Origin: an uncultured Gammaproteobacteria bacterium
GTDB taxonomy: Bacteria > Pseudomonadota > Gammaproteobacteria > UBA9214
Length of the DNA stretch: 9,062 nucleotides
Reading direction: 5' to 3'
Assembly: GCA_905480305.1 (NCBI GenBank)
Contig: CAJQPV010000270.1
Span: 1-9,062 of the forward strand
A program made the position numbers and the translations under genes. Shown piece after piece: positions 1 to 6,203 of this stretch. Below the pieces are notes generated by a model. The model did no database searches, had not been told where the DNA came from, and saw only the letters and a program-made list of their open reading frames with translations. Each line of letters starts with the position of its first letter. The first letter of the stretch is position 1.

Positions 1-526
1 GTTACCGTCCTCGTCAGCATTCAGCACCCCGCTGGGGACGATACCGCTGGATACCGAAATACTGCAGCAACTTGAGCAACTGCAACAGGTCAGTATCGAC
101 AATGAAGCACACGCGGGTGAACATTGCCTGGAAGTACACCTGCCGTTTCTGCAAAAAACCCTGCATGACTTTAGTCTGGTGCCCATCCTGGTCGGTGAAA
201 CAACCGCAGAAGAAGTCTCCGAAGTAATTGAGTTACTCTGGGGTTCTAACGAGACGCTGGTCATTATCAGTTCCGATCTCAGCCATTACCACGATTATGA
301 AACAGCCACAAAACTTGACCAGGCGACCTCCCGGGCCATTGAGTCGCTGGCATATGAAGACATTGATCACCACGACGCCTGTGGCAGCAGCCCGGTTGGC
401 GGACTACTGCTGTATGCCCGTCGGCATGATTTGCACATGAAAACGATTGACCTGCGGAATTCCGGTGACACCGCAGGGCCCCGTGACCGCGTCGTGGGTT
501 ATGGCGCTTACATCCTGACCGACTGA
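1..526 (+). CDS. amrB: MEMO-family protein (AmmeMemoRadiSam system protein B), 5' end outside window
   Basis: The reading frame is open from base 2, so the N-terminus lies upstream and about 174 residues are visible. Family hallmarks are a STPLGTIPLD stretch, AHAGEHCLEVHLPFLQ, VPILVG, SSDLSHY, DACGSSPVGG and the C-terminal NSGDTAGPRDRVVGYGA. MEMO proteins share the fold of class III (LigB-like) extradiol dioxygenases; the conserved His residues of the EHxxEVHLPF and SDLSHY segments lie in the equivalent metal or active-site pocket. The biochemical role of the bacterial protein is not settled. It is followed one base after its stop by an AMMECR1-family gene, the usual partner. The third member, a radical SAM protein, is not in the window. 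An internal ATG at 179 falls inside the conserved domain and is not the real start. Family assignment is secure; function is open. Confidence 0.93.
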   Translation, partial: LPSSSAFSTPLGTIPLDTEILQQLEQLQQVSIDNEAHAGEHCLEVHLPFLQKTLHDFSLVPILVGETTAEEVSEVIELLWGSNETLVIISSDLSHYHDYETATKLDQATSRAIESLAYEDIDHHDACGSSPVGGLLLYARRHDLHMKTIDLRNSGDTAGPRDRVVGYGAYILTD

Positions 527-527
527 T

Positions 528-1136
528 ATGTCCTGTTCAACTGCCGAGCGCATGGTACTACTGGGGATTGCCCACAAATCAATCGAGTGCGGACTGCAAA
601 CCGGCTCTGCGTTCAAACCGGATACAAAAGCTTATCCCTCACCGTTGCTGCTAACACGCGCAAGCTTCGTTACCCTTAAACATGATGAAAAATTGCGCGG
701 TTGCATTGGTTCACTGGAGGCATGTACCCGACTGGTAAACAGTGTCGCCGAGAATGCCTATGCCGCAGCTTTCCGGGACCCCCGGTTTCCGGTATTAACC
801 TCTGCGGAGTTTGGCAGCCTGACAATAGAGCTATCCGTGCTTGGACCACTACAGGCCATTCAACACAACTCCGAAGCTGATTTATTAGCTCAATTGCAGG
901 CAGGAAGGGATGGCTGGGTAATACAGGAGAACCACGCCAGGGGAACTTTTCTGCCATCAGTCTGGGATCAGCTACCCGATGCACACCAGTTCCTCAAACA
1001 TCTGAAGATGAAAGCCGGTCTGGCTGCTGACTACTGGTCTGATAATATTGAAGCCTGGCGTTATTCGACCGAATCTTTCTCTGCACGCGCCGAAGATGCA
1101 GTGCAGTATGCAATACCGGGGATTACCTCTGGGTAG
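528..1136 (+). CDS. amrA: AMMECR1-domain protein (AmmeMemoRadiSam system protein A)
   Basis: The product has 202 residues, normal for the family, and is one AMMECR1 domain. Visible landmarks are LRGCIGSLEA (about residues 56-65, the family signature), AAFRDPRFPVL (80-90), GTFLPSVWDQLPD (139-151) with FLKHL after it, and YSTESF (179-184). AMMECR1 proteins have no established enzymatic activity; the conserved RGCIG segment is taken to be functional. The ATG at 528 lies one base after the MEMO stop codon and lacks a clear Shine-Dalgarno sequence, which suggests translational coupling. An ATG at 552 is an alternative start. The 3' end overlaps the convergent GYF-like gene by 14 bases, so there is no room for a dedicated terminator between them. 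Confidence 0.93.
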   Translation: MSCSTAERMVLLGIAHKSIECGLQTGSAFKPDTKAYPSPLLLTRASFVTLKHDEKLRGCIGSLEACTRLVNSVAENAYAAAFRDPRFPVLTSAEFGSLTIELSVLGPLQAIQHNSEADLLAQLQAGRDGWVIQENHARGTFLPSVWDQLPDAHQFLKHLKMKAGLAADYWSDNIEAWRYSTESFSARAEDAVQYAIPGITSG

Positions 1137-1608
1137 GATACAGCCAGGCAAACATCATGGTTGCCAGCAACAAGGTCAGCAACAATGGCCGGGTCGAGGA
1201 TGACTGATTGTTATTTTTGTAGAGATACTGCTGCACCAGCGTAGCGTCATCGTTGCGGCGTCGATCCTTGCCATGCCGCCGCTCCGCGTGACCAGCCTCC
1301 CTGTTGTGACATCGCTGGCTACGACGTTCCGCCTTCCTTTCATCAACCTGGAAGCGCGCTTCAACCAGCTCCTGATAATCACCCCAGCTCTCCAGTTTTG
1401 TCACCTGCGGCGGTAACATCCCGGAAAAACGGTTGGCTGGCGCCCACACTGTTTTATCGGTACTTAGCTCATCAGCAAGCCTGATACGTCCCAGCAACAG
1501 ATAACGGGTTATTTCATCGGCACTAAAGGGGCCACGAACCACCCCTTCCCGCCGCGAATACCACTCAGACGGGTACTGATCATGCGTTGTCACCGTATGC
1601 GTGCGCAT
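1123..1608 (-). CDS. GYF_2-like domain protein with a C-terminal membrane anchor
   Basis: This 161-residue protein has no name I recognise. Residues about 15-60 resemble the GYF_2/DUF4339 domain, usually a protein-interaction module: WYSRREGVVRGPFSADEI, then a G-R-I segment and a VWAPA segment. Residues 88-121 are extremely basic and hydrophilic (AERRSQR, ERRHGKDRRRND). Residues 139-158 (RPLLLTLLLATMMFAWLYP) form one hydrophobic helix just before the C-terminus, so the protein is probably tail-anchored with its bulk in the cytoplasm. The start is 16 bases after the fliA stop and has only a weak GAG ribosome site, so it is probably the last gene of the fleN-fliA operon. That position suggests a motility-related or regulatory role, but this is inference. 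cheY often lies downstream of fliA in Pseudomonas-type loci and is missing here. Confidence 0.8.
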   Translation of the reverse strand: MRTHTVTTHDQYPSEWYSRREGVVRGPFSADEITRYLLLGRIRLADELSTDKTVWAPANRFSGMLPPQVTKLESWGDYQELVEARFQVDERKAERRSQRCHNREAGHAERRHGKDRRRNDDATLVQQYLYKNNNQSSSTRPLLLTLLLATMMFAWLYPTQR

Positions 1609-1624
1609 CTCGATTACAAGCTGT

Positions 1625-2353
1625 TTAGTCAGCCAGCCAGTCTGACATGCGCGCGCGCAAACGAATCAGTGCCTGGCCATGTATCTGGCAGACGCGTGAT
1701 TCACTGACGCCGAGAATGTCACCAATTTCACGCAGGTTCAGCTCTTCATCATAGTAGAGCGCCATAACCAGACGTTCACGTTCCGGCAATCCCTTGATGG
1801 CATCTGCAAGACCGACCTTGAAGTCACTTTTCTGAAGATTCTCGAGCGGCTGATTCGGCTGACGTGCCTGTTGCGCAAAGTTTTCCTCACCCAGCGTGCC
1901 CGGATCTTCATAACTGAAAATGCGACACCCGGTAGCATCCTGTAATATCTTGTGATAATCGTTCAACTCAAGCCCCATAACCTTGGCGACTTCAACGTCC
2001 CGGGCATCACGGCCCTTCTCGTTTTCAATCTTGCGCACTGCCTCGGCAACTTCCCGTGCCTTTCTGTGCACAGAACGCGGTGTCCAGTCAGTGCGACGAA
2101 TCTCGTCAAGCATGGCGCCACGAATCCGGATACCAGCGTAGGTCTCGAAACTGGCACCCTGTTCCGGGTCAAATTTTCTGGACGCCTCAATCAACCCAAT
2201 CATGCCGGCCTGCACAAGATCATCCGCCTGAACACTGGCCGGAAGACGACTCATCAGATGATATGCAATACGTTTCACCAGTGGTTCGTGCAATACAACC
2301 AGCTCATTAGTTGTCTTTACATCAATAGTTACCTTGACTGCTGTGCTTTTCAT
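1625..2353 (-). CDS. fliA: Flagellar RNA polymerase sigma factor FliA (sigma-28)
   Basis: FliA directs RNA polymerase to late flagellar and chemotaxis promoters and is held inactive by FlgM. The 242-residue length is typical. Sigma region 2 spans roughly residues 20-90, with ADDLVQAGMIGLIEA, FDPEQGASFETYAGIRIRGA and LDEIRRTDW. Region 3 follows at about 91-140 (TPRSVHRKAREVAEAV). Region 4 occupies about 180-238, with LPERERLVMALYYDEELNLR and the helix-turn-helix REIGDILGVSESRVCQIHG. The ATG overlaps the fleN stop as ATGA and has a strong GGAGGT ribosome site six bases upstream, which fixes the start. It is co-transcribed with fleN and probably with the GYF-like gene. An FlgM-like gene with a sigma-28 promoter lies in the same window at 8128. 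Confidence 0.97.
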   Translation of the reverse strand: MKSTAVKVTIDVKTTNELVVLHEPLVKRIAYHLMSRLPASVQADDLVQAGMIGLIEASRKFDPEQGASFETYAGIRIRGAMLDEIRRTDWTPRSVHRKAREVAEAVRKIENEKGRDARDVEVAKVMGLELNDYHKILQDATGCRIFSYEDPGTLGEENFAQQARQPNQPLENLQKSDFKVGLADAIKGLPERERLVMALYYDEELNLREIGDILGVSESRVCQIHGQALIRLRARMSDWLAD

Positions 2354-3237
2354 GATACCACCTCCATTTTAATATTTTCTTTATCAATCAATCGCTCTAC
2401 AAAGAATTCAACATGCCCGCCTGCGCATTCGGGTTGCGGCCAGTCCATGGTTCGCCTGGCAAGTTTTTTGATAGCCATGGCAGAAGGACTGCGTGGAAAA
2501 CTGTTTATAACTGTCTGGTGACGAACTACGGCCTTGCGGATATTTTTATCAGCCGGGATATAACCTGCATATGAAATCTGCAGGCTATGGTTATCTGAGA
2601 AGTGTTCTATGAGATTCTGAAACAGGGCATTGGCCTCACTTGCCGTATCCACCTTGCTGGCAAGTACCCGGCATCGGGTAATTCCATAATCATGGTAAAA
2701 ATGTTTGAGCTGGGAAACGCAGTCACGGATAGAAGCCGGCTCGTCGCAGACAACCACGATGATTTCGTTAGCTGCCTTGCAAAAGACAGCTACACTCTCG
2801 GCAATACCGGTTGCCGTATCGACGATCAGCGTATCGATCGGCTCTTTCAGGTCACTGAATGCGCGTACCAGGCCGGCACATTCCTGCCAACCCATATTGG
2901 CCAGTTGCCCGATACCCGATGCAGCTGGAATAACCTTGAGATTGTCACCACCGGTTAGCAGGATTTCTTCCAGCCGGCACTTGCCACGCATCACATCATA
3001 AAGTGTGTGTTCAGGCTCGAGTCCCAGCAAGACATCAACGTTTGCCATACCCAGATCAGCATCCAGTATCAGGGTACGTTTGCCATCATTAGCAAGCGCC
3101 TGCGCCAGGTTTACAGCAATATTTGTCTTACCTGTGCCACCCTTGCCACCTGCTATTGCAATCACCTGTACCGGTGATAGCGACAGAGGGTTCGTTTCTC
3201 TGCTTGAACAGCCAAGTTTAATATCAGATAGACGCAT
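2350..3237 (-). CDS. fleN: FleN/FlhG MinD-like ATPase, flagellar number regulator
   Basis: FleN/FlhG is a ParA/MinD-family ATPase that limits flagellar number and, in Pseudomonas-type bacteria, binds FleQ and inhibits it. This copy has 295 residues. The deviant Walker A GGKGGTGKT is at residues 30-38, with the signature Lys at 32. LILDADLGMANVDVLLG (56-72) and LIVDTATG (137-144, Walker B region) follow, then CDEPASI (164-170), GYIPAD (225-230), IRKAV, FPRSPSA and the late HVEFFVERL (275-283), a close match to Pseudomonas FleN. The V usual in Walker A is T here. A 20-residue leader precedes the ATPase core and shows no DQAxxLR helix, the FlhF-activating motif of some FlhG proteins. A stop codon lies 12 bases upstream of the ATG, and the ribosome site is weak. 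flhF, normally just upstream, is not in the window. A sigma-54 promoter lies about 95 bases upstream. Confidence 0.95.
   Translation of the reverse strand: MRLSDIKLGCSSRETNPLSLSPVQVIAIAGGKGGTGKTNIAVNLAQALANDGKRTLILDADLGMANVDVLLGLEPEHTLYDVMRGKCRLEEILLTGGDNLKVIPAASGIGQLANMGWQECAGLVRAFSDLKEPIDTLIVDTATGIAESVAVFCKAANEIIVVVCDEPASIRDCVSQLKHFYHDYGITRCRVLASKVDTASEANALFQNLIEHFSDNHSLQISYAGYIPADKNIRKAVVRHQTVINSFPRSPSAMAIKKLARRTMDWPQPECAGGHVEFFVERLIDKENIKMEVVS
2360..2365 (-). promoter_or_regulatory. Strong Shine-Dalgarno site of fliA
   Basis: On the minus strand GGAGGT lies six bases before the fliA ATG and within the last codons of fleN. It supports the ATGA-overlap start and suggests that fliA is translated efficiently even though its start is embedded in the fleN end. 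Confidence 0.8.
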
Positions 3238-3329
3238 CTGGGTTGCCGTCTATGTTGCAATTGTTGAGGTAACGCATGTTCATGTTGAGTATTCCCGTAT
3301 CGCTGTTAACTTCCGCTTGCATTACTGGT

Positions 3330-3346
3330 AGCAACTTGCGTACCAA
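3330..3346 (-). promoter_or_regulatory. Sigma-54 promoter of the fleN-fliA operon
   Basis: Read on the minus strand the site is TTGGTACGCAAGTTGCT. It matches the sigma-54 consensus YTGGCACGNNNNTTGCW at nearly every position, with GG and GC separated by exactly ten bases. It points at fleN and would start transcription near 3320, giving a leader of about 80 bases. FleQ, encoded in the same window, is the obvious activator because FleQ works through sigma-54. Confidence 0.8.
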
Positions 3347-3437
3347 CATGAGAAGAGATTCAAAATTCAGCAAAAATAAACCCTATATTATTGTTTTTAT
3401 TATTAATTTATTTCTGTCACGGCCGCGGGTAGCTGTC

Positions 3438-3454
3438 GTGTGACTGCGTCACAC
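3438..3454. repeat. Perfect 7-base inverted repeat with 3-base centre (operator-like)
   Basis: GTGTGAC, TGC, GTCACAC form a perfect dyad about 110 bases upstream of the fleN sigma-54 promoter. It looks like a CRP/Vfr site (TGTGA...TCACA) but has five central bases instead of the canonical six. It could be a protein-binding site upstream of the promoter. As a terminator it is weak, with only TTTT on the plus strand and no T-run on the minus strand. Confidence 0.5.
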
Positions 3455-3622
3455 TTTTGACTATTCGGGATAATCACACGAAAATGGCGGAAAATTGCCG
3501 GATTAATGACTCGTTCAGGCAGTTACAGAGAACCCCCTGAGCCGACATAAAAAAACAACAAGGGATAAATGCACAGGCTGGCACGTATACATCAATTACA
3601 GCGCTGAAGGAGATGGCAGCCA

Positions 3623-3638
3623 GCCGCCAGCAAGCGGC
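3623..3638 (-). terminator. Weak hairpin after the GGDEF/EAL stop codon
   Basis: GCCGC and GCGGC flank a six-base loop, starting eight bases after the stop codon in the direction of transcription. There is no T-run after it, so it is at best an RNA-stabilising or weak termination hairpin. Confidence 0.3.
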
Positions 3639-3645
3639 GCTTAGG

Positions 3646-5910
3646 TCAGATCACGTGGTCGGTTTCTGACAGCCAGTTTGAAAAGTGATGATCTGCAAGC
3701 GGTTTGCTGATATGAAAGCCCTGCGCTATATCGCAACCCAGTTCGTTCAACATGTCCCAGGCCAGGCCATTTTCAACCCCCTCGGCCACCACCTTGTAAC
3801 CAAGGTTGTGACCAAGATCAATAATAGACCGTACGATTGCCACATCTTGCTGATCAAAAGCTACATCAATAATAAACGACTGATCTATCTTCAGGGTATG
3901 AATAGGCAACTGCTTCAGGTAGGACAAGGAAGAATAACCGGTTCCAAAATCATCGATGGCAATAGTGACACCCATATCACTTAGACGATTAAGAACATTG
4001 GTAGCACCGGCAACATCCTGCATGAGCGTTGCCTCGGTGATTTCGATTTCCAGACATTCTCCGTCAGTTTCAGCCTCGTTTAATGACCACTGAATCTTTT
4101 CCAGTAAACGCGGGTTCAGGAACGAACGCGCTGACACATTAACCGCTACCGGAATATGCATGCCGTCATAGGACCACTGCTTGCATTGCCGCAACGCAGT
4201 GACCAGCACCCAGTTGGTAATCGGCGTTATCATCCCAAGCTGCTCTGCAACCGGAATAATGCGTTGCGGCATTACCGTACCCTCCACCGGATGCTCCCAG
4301 CGAAGCAGCGCCTCAACACCGGTAATTCGCGAGGTCTGCAAATCGACCTGGGGCTGGTAGTGCAACATGAACTCGTTGTTGTCGAGCGCTACACGTATCT
4401 GTCCTGAATAACGCAACTGATCCACCGGACTTACATCATTCTGCGGATCAAAATACTGGTACGGCAAACCATTGCGCTTGGCCCGATGCATGGCGCATTC
4501 TGCATTGGTGAGCAAACTTTCTTCATTGGTGCCATCTTCAGGAAAGCAGGCTATGCCCATTGTCAGGTTGACACATAACTGTTTACCATGCGACGAGAAC
4601 GGACTGTCAAAGGAGTCAAGTATCTGCGTGATCACCCTGTCGGTAGCCGCTCGCGCACTGTTGGCCGGCTGCATCAGGATGCCAAACTGGTCTCCGCCAA
4701 GCCGCGCAAGTGAATCTGACTCACGAACGATTGAATTCAACCGGTCGGCCACATCGCGCAGCAGAACATCTCCGACGTCGCGGCCCAGCGTGTCGTTGTA
4801 CATTTTGAACTGGTTAATATCGAGCGAAATAACAATCACCTGTGACCCCGGTATGCGACGCGATGCCGCCAGTGCCATATTCAGATGATCACTCCAGAGC
4901 GCACGATTGGGCAGCTGTGTCAGCGTGTCGGTTGTTGCCAGTTGCTCCAGCAACTTGCGTTCGCTGATCAGGTAGTTGATATCTTCGAGAATACAATGCA
5001 CCTGCACCGGTCGTTGTTTTTTGCACCCCAGCGACGGGAACATGGAAACCCGGTACCAGTGCTGCCCGGCACCGGCCAGAGACATACGCACCTCGGCAAA
5101 ACTGCGCTTGCCGCTGACGGCAGAATGCCACGCATCAAGCAGTTGCTGCTGATCCTCTGCGGCGGTATCTGCCAGGCAGGGAACGGGAGCAGCCAGCTTG
5201 TCGGTATACATAATCTGCAGGGCAGCATTCGCGTAGATAACCCTGCTGCTGTCTATATCGACACTCCAGACATAGTGCGGGATACCGGACAACAGGTCCT
5301 CGACGGCTCCCAGCTCCCGCTCAAAGTAGCGCATCTCTTTTTCAAGGCTATCGTGATCTGATTGCCAGAAGCCTTCAAGCGTCAGGCCCATATCACGCAG
5401 CAGCAACCGGTCGGTAACAGACTTCAGGGTTGCTTTCTCGGTAACAGATGCGTCCAGCCCGGACAGGCTTTCTGTTAAAAAATTAATCAGAAAATTATAG
5501 GACGCGACTATCCAGAGTGGGCGAAAACCATGTTCGCGCAAGGTACTGCCCGTCGTCAGCAAATTTGTCTGCGAGGTGGTATTTGAAGGATTGACCACGC
5601 TATCAAGCATACAGGCCATTTCGGCACGTATCAGCGATGCGGCATCGCCACCGCCACGTTCGAAGCTGTATAGCACAGCGGCAATATCTGGTGAGTTAAA
5701 CAGGTAATCATAATAGGCCTCGGCAAAACCGGATGTGCCATTGACCAATGCTTCGCGATATTTCTCAAGGACAGCCAGCTCTTCAGGCAGAACCAGCAAC
5801 AAATAGTTGTATTCTTTTACCAGGGAGTCAGGCAGGTCTTGACGCTGGCAGCCATCATCAGCATGAGTCTCCCGCGCCTTGCGCCCGCGTTGCTTGTTGC
5901 TATCAGCCAT
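3646..5910 (-). CDS. c-di-GMP signalling protein: globin-like sensor, PAS, degenerate GGDEF, intact EAL phosphodiesterase
   Basis: The 754-residue protein has no signal peptide or membrane segment and is probably cytoplasmic. Residues about 28-190 resemble a globin-coupled sensor/protoglobin domain (FAEAYYDYLFNSPDIAAVL; HGFRPLWIVASY). About 198-315 look like a PAS domain. GGDEF spans about 320-485: SLDINQFKMYNDTLGRDVGD, an RESD inhibitory site (396-399) and GGDQF (405-409), where Gln replaces the signature Glu, so cyclase activity is doubtful. EAL spans about 500-745 with the expected metal and catalytic residues: EALLRW (533-538), NVS (591-593), EITE (623-626), IDDFGTGYSS (652-661), KID (674-676), VAEGVE (708-713) and QGF (730-732). 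It should hydrolyse c-di-GMP to pGpG. Position between fleQ and fleN suggests control of flagellar gene expression or motility, since FleQ responds to c-di-GMP. The ribosome site at the ATG is poor. Confidence 0.9.
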   Translation of the reverse strand: MADSNKQRGRKARETHADDGCQRQDLPDSLVKEYNYLLLVLPEELAVLEKYREALVNGTSGFAEAYYDYLFNSPDIAAVLYSFERGGGDAASLIRAEMACMLDSVVNPSNTTSQTNLLTTGSTLREHGFRPLWIVASYNFLINFLTESLSGLDASVTEKATLKSVTDRLLLRDMGLTLEGFWQSDHDSLEKEMRYFERELGAVEDLLSGIPHYVWSVDIDSSRVIYANAALQIMYTDKLAAPVPCLADTAAEDQQQLLDAWHSAVSGKRSFAEVRMSLAGAGQHWYRVSMFPSLGCKKQRPVQVHCILEDINYLISERKLLEQLATTDTLTQLPNRALWSDHLNMALAASRRIPGSQVIVISLDINQFKMYNDTLGRDVGDVLLRDVADRLNSIVRESDSLARLGGDQFGILMQPANSARAATDRVITQILDSFDSPFSSHGKQLCVNLTMGIACFPEDGTNEESLLTNAECAMHRAKRNGLPYQYFDPQNDVSPVDQLRYSGQIRVALDNNEFMLHYQPQVDLQTSRITGVEALLRWEHPVEGTVMPQRIIPVAEQLGMITPITNWVLVTALRQCKQWSYDGMHIPVAVNVSARSFLNPRLLEKIQWSLNEAETDGECLEIEITEATLMQDVAGATNVLNRLSDMGVTIAIDDFGTGYSSLSYLKQLPIHTLKIDQSFIIDVAFDQQDVAIVRSIIDLGHNLGYKVVAEGVENGLAWDMLNELGCDIAQGFHISKPLADHHFSNWLSETDHVI

Positions 5911-6203
5911 TTTGTTATACGTTTATATTGTTCTGTTCAGGTGACAAAATCAAAGAAATTCTGCTACCTGTGACTGTATACAAATGGGTACTATCATCTC
6001 GACTGCTCATGGTCAGATAGCCATTACAGGCAGATGCAATCATCTTACAAGTATCTGAAAAGCATGGATCCCCATCCAGACTTTATTATTATTACTGCAC
6101 CCCGCTTGCTATTCCCGCTGTGATGGTTGCAGCAAAAATCCCGGCCAGTATAACCCAGGAGATCACTATTCTACGAGCATTCTCTGGATACTGCCGTTTA
6201 TCT
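5911..6203. other. Intergenic region between fleQ and the GGDEF/EAL gene
   Basis: This 293-base gap contains no sure gene and no strong terminator after fleQ. On the minus strand TCGAGA and TATACA, 16 bases apart (about 5976-6003), form a weak sigma-70-like promoter that could serve the GGDEF/EAL gene. A short hydrophobic reading frame (6166-6092, minus, GTG start) is noted as a finding but not called as a gene. Confidence 0.4.

Larger units (their letters stand above)
3238..3645. other. 408-base intergenic region between the GGDEF/EAL gene and fleN
   Basis: I see no convincing gene here. From the fleN side outward it holds the untranslated leader, the sigma-54 promoter (3330-3346), an AT-rich block (about 3360-3420) of the kind found between a sigma-54 promoter and its activator sites, a 17-base palindrome (3438-3454), the motif CACGTATACA (3582-3591) that recurs upstream of fleQ, and a hairpin just after the GGDEF/EAL stop. 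It is probably the control region of the fleN operon. Confidence 0.7.

Noticed and set aside
1952..2521. Plus-strand 189-codon ORF antisense to fliA and fleN
   Set aside because: It is a shadow of two well-supported genes with conserved domains on the other strand, with no family resemblance of its own.
3490..3504. TGGCGGAAAATTGCC as a sigma-54 promoter
   Set aside because: GG and GC are nine bases apart instead of ten on either strand, and a much better site lies at 3330-3346.
3579..3593. TGGCACGTATACATC as a plus-strand sigma-54 promoter
   Set aside because: The -24 half is perfect, but the -12 half has no GC and the site points at no gene on that strand.
5887..5915. Sigma-28-like sequence on the minus strand (TAAA, 14 bases, GCTGATAG) at the start of the GGDEF/EAL gene
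   Set aside because: The spacing is one base short, and the -10 lies over the start codons ATG GCT GAT AGC, so transcription would begin inside the gene. Best explained as coding sequence.
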